Source: Pratylenchus scribneri
Taxonomy: Eukaryota; Nematoda; Chromadorea; Rhabditida; Pratylenchidae
DNA: 64,000 nucleotides
Reading direction: 5' to 3'
Assembly (NCBI GenBank): GCA_030063045.1
Contig: JAQSEB010000100.1
Span: 372,001 to 436,000 of the forward strand
The notes below the pieces were generated by a model. The model worked only from the letters and a program-made list of their open reading frames with translations, searched no databases and had not been told where the DNA came from. A program made the translations under genes and the position numbers. The first letter of the stretch is position 1; the number at the start of each line of letters is the position of its first letter. Shown piece by piece: positions 56,801-64,000 of this stretch.

Positions 56801-57353
56801 ATGTTGGCTTTTAAACTGTTTTAATTTTTTAATTGGACAAATATGCTTGAAATTGTCATTTTTCATAACTAAATTGACAATGCTGAATTGTATGAGCAAC
56901 TCCAATTCATTCCATCACAATATTATGGCCCAATAATATAAATGCCCTTCCATTTCTATTTCCAACCTCCTTTCCCCAATTTCCGCCCAACTTTTTTCCA
57001 ATTCCAACATTGGAGACGACTTTCCAACAATTTGTTGTTGAATTGTTGGCATTTGTGCCATTAATTGGCGCATATCAAAAGTGGATGGGGGAACGGTGTG
57101 TTGGGCCACATTGGCCAAATATTCTTGCACTAACTGCAAAAACCAAAACAATTCCAACCCAATTTTTCCCTCAATTTTTTCCATTTCAATTCACCAAATC
57201 GCCGGGGGCCAAAGCCGATGAATTGGAGGTGCCCAATAATCCCCCAACATTTTGTTGGGTTACATTTGTGTGGCCACCAAAATTCTTGGCCAAAGTCAAC
57301 AATGGATTTGGGGCACCACATTGGTCGGCGGATTCGAAGATGGATTTGAACAT
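50822..57353 (-). CDS. prx-5: Peroxisomal targeting signal 1 receptor PEX5 (PRX-5)
   Basis: Cytosolic and peroxisomal-membrane receptor that binds the C-terminal SKL-type signal of matrix enzymes. Ten exons: 57353-57195, 57133-56967, 56228-55832, 55396-55266, 55217-55180, 53942-53654, 53607-53529, 52880-52801, 52750-52673, 51032-50822; 542 aa, phases consistent. The N-terminus keeps the conserved cysteine context (QCGAPNPLLTLAKNF), the site that in PEX5 is mono-ubiquitinated for recycling. The middle region has several WxxxF/Y peptides for PEX14/PEX13 binding (SEWSGQFLE, QKWMNEY, STWAKDFLENY, EQWENEF). The TPR domain follows from NPYLGEQNGVEMAKL through YSLGLALAENEQ, LSVLYNLGNDFDRAVDCL, DPTLWNRLGATLANADRSAE and YVRARYNLGTACMNLNSF. 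Some donors are weak (for example GTTGAC after 55266 and GTTCGA after 53654) but are required to recover the family sequence. Introns hold K and J MITEs, a mariner-like MITE and a hAT-like MITE. Confidence 0.94.
51064..51969. mobile_element. Mariner-like MITE with ~195-bp inverted repeats, prx-5 intron
   Basis: 906 bp between TA dinucleotides (51062-51063 and 51970-51971). Ends open CAGGGTGTCCCAAAAGTCTG; the other end differs by one base in that stretch. The arms (51064-51258 and 51775-51969) stay nearly identical for about 195 bp, out to AAGGGCCGC. No transposase frame in the centre. Confidence 0.9.
51992..52640. mobile_element. K foldback MITE, long version, prx-5 intron
   Basis: The left arm TAACTCACCAAAAACTGAAC, AAATTAAAGAGCAGACTTTT and ATTTTATTTAAATTGAATC is matched by an inverted right arm at 52500-52640 (AGTCTGCTCTTTAATTTGG, TCAGTCCTTAATGAGTTATA). 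The central part is longer than in other copies and includes a CT-rich stretch. Confidence 0.75.
54810..55145. mobile_element. K foldback MITE, prx-5 intron 5
   Basis: Well-preserved arms: AAATTAAAGAGCAGACTTTT near 54870 and the inverted AAAAGTCAGCTATTTAATTT near 55062; ends CAAACTTGTCGCCG and GGCGACAATTTGGG. Confidence 0.8.
55477..55790. mobile_element. J foldback MITE, prx-5 intron 3
   Basis: The left arm TTTTGGCTATAGCTCATCCA and the inverted right arm TTGTTGAGATATGGCCAAAA flank an AT-rich centre. Confidence 0.8.
56620..56773. mobile_element. hAT-like MITE, 154 bp, perfect 8-bp target duplication, prx-5 intron
   Basis: Ends TAGAGACCGGCA and TGCCGGTCTCTA are perfect inverted repeats. GTTAGATA occurs at 56612-56619 and again at 56774-56781. 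The interior repeats GATCCAGCAAAATCCTG-like motifs. The ends match those of the 33022-33555 element except for one base. Confidence 0.9.
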
Positions 57354-57919
57354 TTTTGTGCAAAATCCTTTTTTCCACAATGACAATAAATTATAGAAAA
57401 AATTATAATTATTGAGGAACGATTTTTAGGTTTCTAGACCTATTTTTATATTTTATAAGATTTGATGAGAAAAATAAAGGCACACAAATATAATTTTTTT
57501 TTGAGTATTTTATATAATTTTTTTGAATTGACATTATTTTTTTGTAATATTTTGGCACTTTTTGAGGAAAATTTCATTAGAAAAAAGTAATACATATGTA
57601 ATACCAAACGAAAAAATTACTTATATTGAGGTCCGCTAAACCGATTTTGGAAAATTTCACAAAAAAAAAGAATTACTCATAGGCAATTATTTTGTAATTT
57701 TGCGATCTAAAAATCCATTTTCTTCTAATAATAATTATGATTGAATAAAAATTGGAATTAAAATTACAGCAGGAAAATTGATTAAATAAAAATTAAAAAA
57801 TTAATTTAGCACAAATTTTATTGGCTGTAAATATAAATATAAATTTAATGAATTATATATAAAATTTATTAAAATAAATAAAATTTAAAGCATTTAAAAC
57901 AATATCAAAATAAATAAAT

Positions 57920-60557
57920 TTAATCTGGTGAAATTTTGGACTGAATTTGTGTCAAATTTTGGCAAATTATTTTGGAAGGGAATTTCAGATGGGCCGAAAG
58001 TTTCAACAATTTTCTCTCCAATTCCACACAAAATTGTGCCAATTTCTCGAGTAATATTTCCGTTGATGGCATTTCCTCATCGAGTTTTTTGTAAATTGAA
58101 TTCTAAAAATTGGTAGAAATGATTAAAAATTAATTTTGTAAATATTTTTTGCTCACATTTGATTTTGTGGGCACCGAAATTCGTTTAAAAACCCGCTGTT
58201 CGCCGTGCAATTCATGGATATTAAAATGGAAAAAATTTGGATCATTTGAAGAATTTGCATCCGTTTTTTCCCGAAAAATATGCCATTTCATTTCGGTGTT
58301 AATTGGAATTTTATTGGCACTGAAAAGCGCATTTATTATTTGATTAAATTAATTGAAAATTCGCACTTTTCAAAAATTTGACGAATTTGTTCGGCAGAAA
58401 ATTGGGCCAAATGTTGAGTAAATGATTTCATGAAAATGTAACTCAATTCTGGTTCAGAACCGATCCAATCAATGAAAACCTGTTCATGTATGGAAATGTT
58501 AAATTAAAATATAGGAAATATATTTAATTTGTTTAAAAACATTTGTAACGATCCAAAAATTTATCCTAAACCAATAAACCTTATAGTCAATGGATTTCCT
58601 TGAGGCACACATCGTTTATAATTGTGTTTTGTGAGTTTAACTAATTTCTAACTTATGGTTTTGAACCAAAATGGGTTTAAACCGTTTAATACCCTTTAAT
58701 TGTTGACCAAACCAAAATGGGTTTAAACCGTTTAATACCCTTTAATTGTTGACCAAACCAAAATGGGTTTAAACCGTTTAATACCCTTTAATTGTTGACC
58801 AAACCAAAATGGGTTTAAACCGTTTAATACCCTTTAATTGTTGACCAAACCAAAATGGGTTTAAACCGTTTAATACCCTTTAATTGTTGACCAAACCAAA
58901 ATGGGTTTAAACCGTTTAATACCCTTTAATTGTTGACCAAACCAAAATGGGTTTAAACCGTTTAATACCCTTTAATTGTTGACCAAACCAAAATGGGTTT
59001 AAACCGTTTAATACCCTTTAATTGTTGACCAAACCAAAATGGGTTTAAACCGTTTAATACCCTTTAATTGTTGACCAAACCAAAATGGGTTTAAACCGTT
59101 TAATACCCTTTAATTGTTGACCAAACCAAAATGGGTTTAAACCGTTTAATACCCTTTAATTGTTGACCAAACCAAAATGGGTTTAAACCGTTTAATACCC
59201 TTTAATTGTTGACCAAACCAAAATGGGTTTAAACCGTTTAATACCCTTTAATTGTTGACCAAACCAAAATGGGTTTAAACCGTTTAATACCCTTTAATTG
59301 TTGACCAAACCAAAATGGGTTTAAACCGTTTAATACCCTTTAATTGTTGACCAAACCAAAATGGGTTTAAACCGTTTAATACCCTTTAATTGTTGACCAA
59401 ACCAAAATGGGTTTAAACCGTTTAATACCCTTTAATTGTTGACCAAACCAAAATGGGTTTAAACCGTTTAATACCCTTTAATTGTTGACCAAACCAAAAT
59501 GGGTTTAAACCGTTTAATACCCTTTAATTGTTGACTAAACCATCAAATTATATATAATTCAATGCGTCTTCACCAGTAGCTCTATCCAATTTTTGGTTTG
59601 GGAATATAGGACAAACCCTTTGTTAAACCATTATAATTATTTTTTTGATATTATATGCTCTTTTTTGGCAAATTAAAAACTAAAAAAATAAATAATTTAC
59701 TTACCAATGAATCAAATTGAATTTTATGGAGCAATAAAATGAACAGAACCATTGGATTTAACCAATTTGATGGATTTGGAAGCTGCAATTTATTGATTTT
59801 TCGCTATATTCCCTAAATAAGTTTCCAAAATACCCTCAATATTGCGGCCATTGTCCGTAAACAGCGTTCATCATTTTCGAGCAGTGCATCCATAAAAGCA
59901 TTTGGTGAAGTGGCAAAAATTCCGTCAATTCGTCGAAAAAATTGTTCAACATTTTCGGTGGAAATAATTTCTGAATTTTTTTGAAATTTTGGATGAATTT
60001 TTTTCTTCGGAACCTTCAAATTTTTCCATGAATCCAAGCAGAAAAATTCCAATTGAAAAATATTGAATGGAATTTAGGCGAATTTGTTGGGCACAATTCC
60101 CGTCTTCATTTTTATTAGCCAATTCGTCGGTGACCAATTTTTCCGATGTTGTAGAGGAACAAACGAGATTATGGCAACAGATTGAGGAAATTCCGCCAAA
60201 CCAAATTCGAGCTATTTAATTTTTTTCGGTTAAAATATTTTTAATTTCCATTGCACCTTGAGAAAATTGAATTTTCCCGGCAATTGGGAAAATTATCGAT
60301 GTAATTTGGCCAATTAATGGATGTGACAATGTTTTGAATCGATTCTGCGCCAAATCCATTTGAATGAATTTCTCAAATGCGCAAAATAATTGACGTCGTT
60401 TTGGTGAACATTGTAAGGAAATTTCGATAATTTGTTGTTCACTTTTTCCTCCGAGAAATTTGGCCAACGCATCGGCACATTTGCCAAAATCTTTGGCATC
60501 ATTATATTCGGAGAGAATTCGATTTAATTCATTCAATTCAACAATTTGTGCTGTCAT
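57920..60557 (-). CDS. Orphan 390-aa protein, possibly Lines-like
   Basis: Not securely recognised. Seven exons: 60557-60257, 60211-60014, 59970-59834, 59782-59705, 58479-58367, 58319-58157, 58102-57920; phases consistent, 390 aa, start ATG with TAA stop. Several introns are only 43-48 bp. The sequence looks like an all-helical intracellular protein with no signal peptide. The N-terminus is MTAQIVELNELNRILSEYND; middle motifs are IFLLGFMEKFEEIIS, VEQFFRRIDGIFATSP and ALLENDERCLRTMAAILR. The stretch WLNPMVLFILLLHKIQFDSL followed by VFIDWIGSEPELSYIFMKSF resembles, from memory, the core of the Lines (LINS1) family, in which a hydrophobic helix leads to a segment with a Phe-rich ending; this is a weak hypothesis. 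It is transcribed in the same direction as prx-5, starting upstream of it, with about 570 bp between the two. Intron 4 holds the largest A element. Confidence 0.75.
58545..59665. repeat. A element copy 13, 19 core units
   Basis: The largest copy: 19 head-to-tail 46-bp units (first CCGTTTAATACCC at about 58687, last at about 59515) that look virtually identical over 870 bp, with both flanks. It sits in intron 4 of the orphan gene. Confidence 0.93.
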
Positions 60558-60693
60558 TTTTAAGGTCTTAAATGAAGCAAAAATAAAGAAATTAATTAAT
60601 TATCAACAAATTTTGGCATTTTGCTTTTAAAATTGCATGTTTCGCATAAAACTCAAAAGTAACAGAGTTATAGTCGCGCAAAGGAAATACGGA

Positions 60694-60871
60694 TTGGAAC
60701 TGCTGCGGTGGCATTTCAGAGTGGACTCCTCCGTGTGCTCCGCCTCCGCGCGACCAGACGAGCTTGTGGCTCGCTTCGCTCGCCACCAAGCTCGTCCAGT
60801 TCCCGCGCTTCGGCTACGCACACTCCGGAGTCCACTCTTACATTCCTCCGCACTCCGCAGTTCCAACACAT
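60694..60871. other. GC-rich imperfect hairpin of about 178 bp
   Basis: The left arm starts GGAACTGCTGCGG and includes AGAGTGGACTCC, TGTGC and ACGAGCTTGTGG. The right arm repeats these inverted (CCAAGCTCGTCCAGTTCCC, GGAGTCCACTCTTAC, CCGCAGTTCC). The loop contains CTCGCTTCGCTCG. GC content is far above its surroundings. It could be a MITE, an RNA gene or a regulatory structure; no coding sense is evident. Confidence 0.7.
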
Positions 60872-63610
60872 TCCAGCGAGACTTAGAAAAAATTTTTTTC
60901 AAAAAGTCCATAAATGCATATAGTGCCGACGCATTCCTCTGTAAGCACCGTACCAACCGCCGACAAAACTAGTGCTAAACGGTCTCAGCCAGTCTCATAT
61001 TTATTCTTGATAAACTTAAATAATTTTATAAACCACCAACTATCTCAATATTCTCCTCAATCCAACAAAAAATTTCCCCAATTTATATTCCCCCATTTTT
61101 TCCAATTGTTGGCCCTAAATTTGTTCCCCTCCCCCTTCCGTTGCCTTCGTCAAAAGTTCGGAGCCTCATCAGCTGCCAAAACTGCTTCTTCTATTCATCC
61201 AGCTTCCACCCACCAACCAAGGCCCAAAGCCGTCCAACTGCGAAAATTGGGGGACGAAGCCCACTGCTCTGGATTTTCATTCGACCATTTGAATGAATGT
61301 TTTCTGGGTCCAAATTTAATTTTCTTCCACCAACCAAATTCAATTTTAATCCCAAAAAAAACATTCAAAAAAGTAAAATGAATAAATCCAAAAATGAGGC
61401 ATTTTGCCATCGGAGAAGCAATCTTTCCACATTTCCACGGCACAAAAATTAGAAGAGGGGGGGGGGGATTATTTCGGCATTGCCCAATGCAAAAAGAAGG
61501 CTTAAAGGGAAGAAAAAGGGGGAAATGATGATGGTGGAAAACCGCAGCACATTTCCTCTCCATTTTGGTGGTATTGGAGAAGCTGGGCCCAAATTGGCGA
61601 CGAAAACTGAGCCTAATTCGGGTGGAAAGGAAAAGCAGCGTAAAAATGTGCCGTACCGGATGGAAGGGAAGTGACATTAGGAATGGTGTTGGGACTTGGT
61701 ACGCATCCTCCACGGCTGTGGCAAAAGTGAAGGGGCCAAAAAGGGGGAATGGGGAAAAGCAGATGAGTTTGTCAAGAAGCATCCCTCCGTCCCACCCATC
61801 CACATTTCGGGCCAATGGCACATGAAATCCCCCCCCCCCCCTTTGGCATTGGCACATTTTTCTTCTGCTTTCCTCATTAAATATTTGTTATGCCCTTAAG
61901 GCTTCCTTTCCTTCTTTTCTCTCTTTTTTTTGGTGTTATTATTACCAGCGCCTCCGGCGGGGGTGTCAGCTGTGCGTTTTGTGTGTGTTTAGCGCCGCCG
62001 CTCCAATTTTATGTGCCGGAATCCTTTCCCCTTCCCCTCTCCTAATGGATTATTTCCGTCCTCCTCCGCTTCGTCCTCGTCCATTTCCCCTCCTCAGTCA
62101 GCAAAATCGCTCACCATTTAGCTAAATAAGAATGTTCCGCTTGAACCATTCTTTTGGCCATAGCTCAGCAAGGAAGCAACTAATTTGGGAAGGCGATATC
62201 CTATTCGAAAGCCCTAAATGTCCTATAAAAAGTGGCCTTTTTAAAATTGGTATTTAAAACTTAAAACAATTACTAAAATAAATGAATTTTCCTCAAAAAC
62301 AGAGAATATTATACTTAAAAGTATATAAAATTTGTAAAAATTTGAATTCACAAAATCTAATTGGCCAAATTGTAGAGCACATTTAGAGCTTTAAAATTTT
62401 ATATCGCCTTCCCGGATTGGTTATTGCCTCATCGAATTATGAATGAGCCAAAAACAGAAACATTCTCCGATTATCATAGGCAATTAGTCAGTCTTTCTCT
62501 TGGTCATATTTCAATGAAAGAAGAAAACAAATCTGGGAAGGCAGTATGCCTTTCGAGAGCTCTGAATGTAAAAATTAAAAAAAAATTTTTAGAATAATCG
62601 GCTTTTTTTCAGTCAACCAGAAAATTCGAGTTTAATATATTCAAATAGATATAATTCTATAAATCTTAATTATAATAAAATTTAAAATGAGCCATTTTGT
62701 AGAGGACATTTAGGACTTTAAAATGATATATTGCCTTCTCAGATTGGCCATTGCCTCGCTGAGCTATGACAAAAAGAATATTCAAGTATTGGAATGTCGG
62801 TACTTTAACTACCCCTACGGCCATTTAATGCCCTCATTCGGCACATTTCGTGCGAGAATATTCCTTCCTTTCTGCTTTCATTCCTCCACTCTATCCCCCC
62901 CCCCCCCTTTCGCGCCAACTTTTGTTGCCACCTTTTCCAAACATGCCACGCTGGCAATAATTCATCAATTATTCACAAACAAGCAGCTGCCACCAGCCGC
63001 GCAAATTTGCCACCAATGAATACCCTTCACCTTTTCCCTTCCTTTCTTCCTTTTGGAAATTCAATTTTCTCTGCTTTTTAATGTCAATATTAACTAGTAG
63101 TAACTGGCCAACATTTTGTCCAAAATATTTCCGAATTAAGCCAATAAAAATAATCAACATTTAATTTAAATCATTCCCCAATTAATGACAACAAAATTAG
63201 CCAATATTTTGTCCAAATCAATCACAAAAAAATGTCATTAAATTCAACCAACATTTTGTCCAACTTGTACACTAATTAATTCCAATAAAATTAGCCGTCC
63301 AAATCATTCCCTAATTAAAGAAACAAAATCAGCCAAAATTTTGTCAAATATCAACAATCAAAACAAACATCGAAAAGCTTCTTAATTTTTATTATAATTA
63401 ATTTTAAAATTGTTTTTGTCTTCCTTTCTAGATTTTGCTTTAATAATTTTGAAAAAAAAAAAAACAAAATTACAATTAAAACTTAAAATAATGTAAAAAT
63501 TTATCACAAAAACTTAATTTTTAGCAAAATTTATGTGGCAAAAAATTTCATTTCTTTATTTTTTCAACAGATTTTGTAAAATATAAAGGAAAAAAAAAGA
63601 AGGCCACAAA
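60872..63610. other. Divergent intergenic region with two J MITEs
   Basis: Lies between the orphan gene and the gene at the right edge. It holds homopolymer runs (G near 61460, C near 61835 and 62900), two J foldback MITEs (about 62146-62460 and 62492-62775) and repeated CCAACATTTTGTCCAA motifs at 63105-63260. The long frames in 61195-61900 on both strands overlap and have no recognisable domains, so I do not call genes. Confidence 0.55.
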
Positions 63611-64000
63611 ATGACTTTGCTGGATTCATTATTGGGTGGGGAGAATTCGCGCAAACGGACTTCGGCTGCTGCCTCCTCCTCCTCGTCGCCTCCAATGTTG
63701 GAAGCAGCCACTGCTGCCCCCACCCTCCTTCCTTCCCAATGGAATGAACCATCGCAGCCGGAGGAGGCAAATCGGCCATATAAACCGCCGGTTTTTCTCT
63801 TCAAATTATTGATGATTCTGAATAATTTCCCTTTTATTTATGAAGATGGTTTCTCGGCATCAAGCATCAATGCGCTTCAAAGGAAATGACCGCAATGATT
63901 TCTTTGCCAACGGTGGGTTTTTCCCTTTTCCTTTATTTGAATACTGTAGGGGAAATGAATACGAGATTGGTGAACAAATTCCATAAAGGCTCGTCTCCCC
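63611..64000 (+). CDS. Unidentified protein, 5' part (runs off the window)
   Basis: Not recognised. Probable exons 63611-63790, 63846-63912 and 63950-64000 (open at the edge) splice in phase. The N-terminus MTLLDSLLGGENSRKR is followed by a Ser/Ala/Pro-rich stretch, then NRPYKPP, MVSRHQASMRFKGNDRNDFF and GEMNTRLVNKFHKGSSP. No signal peptide; probably intracellular and disordered at its start. The second intron would be only 37 bp, short even for this genome, so that junction is uncertain. The start was chosen as the first ATG in a frame that continues through two acceptors. Confidence 0.6.

Noticed and set aside
61195..61857. 220-aa minus-strand frame
   Set aside because: It overlaps frames on the other strand and spans homopolymer runs; no recognisable content.

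Overview
The window is nuclear DNA of a nematode. Nine spliced protein-coding genes or gene parts can be rebuilt exon by exon with consistent splice phases, and several belong to nematode-typical families: a DMSR-type neuropeptide receptor, a CX-module membrane protein, NEKL-3, PRX-5, an ACK-type tyrosine kinase and an NR2E-like nuclear receptor. AT-rich sequence, introns of about 40-60 bp next to repeat-filled introns of 0.3-3 kb, and one GC-AG intron inside a nuclear-receptor DNA-binding domain would suit a plant-parasitic tylenchid such as a cyst nematode. That placement is inference. I saw no rRNA, tRNA or CRISPR array.

Layout. 1-4662 (-): 5' part of a DMSR-like GPCR. 4663-11469: no gene I can support; repeats and MITEs. 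11470-14218 (+): single-pass membrane protein with a cysteine motif. 14748-17235 (-): secreted protein with two EGF-like domains. 18952-21443 (+): CX-module type I membrane protein. 23956-37588 (+): ACK-family kinase (SAM, kinase, SH3, CRIB, proline-rich tail). 38473-39358 (-): truncated nuclear-receptor paralogue. 41479-41762 (+): second copy of the last ACK exon. 42494-44309 (-): complete DNA-binding domain of an NR2E-like nuclear receptor without a ligand-binding domain. 46439-50186 (+): nekl-3. 50822-57353 (-): prx-5. 57920-60557 (-): 390-aa orphan, possibly Lines-like. 63611-64000 (+): start of an unidentified gene.

The ACK kinase and the nuclear receptor lie tail to tail. A tandem duplication with an offset of about 4.2 kb copied the last ACK exon together with the 3' part of the receptor gene, leaving a terminal-exon duplicate and a receptor fragment lacking zinc finger 1.

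The dominant feature is repeat architecture. One element family (A) occurs 13 times on both strands, with conserved flanks around a 46-bp minisatellite of 0 to 19 copies. Two foldback MITE families (J, K), two mariner-like MITEs on TA sites, and two hAT-like MITEs (one with a perfect 8-bp target duplication) are present. Arrays of 24-, 25-, 27/33-, 31- and 36-bp units and a roughly 170-bp satellite fill introns. Almost every intron longer than about 300 bp holds one of these elements, while repeat-free introns are mostly near the minimum length.
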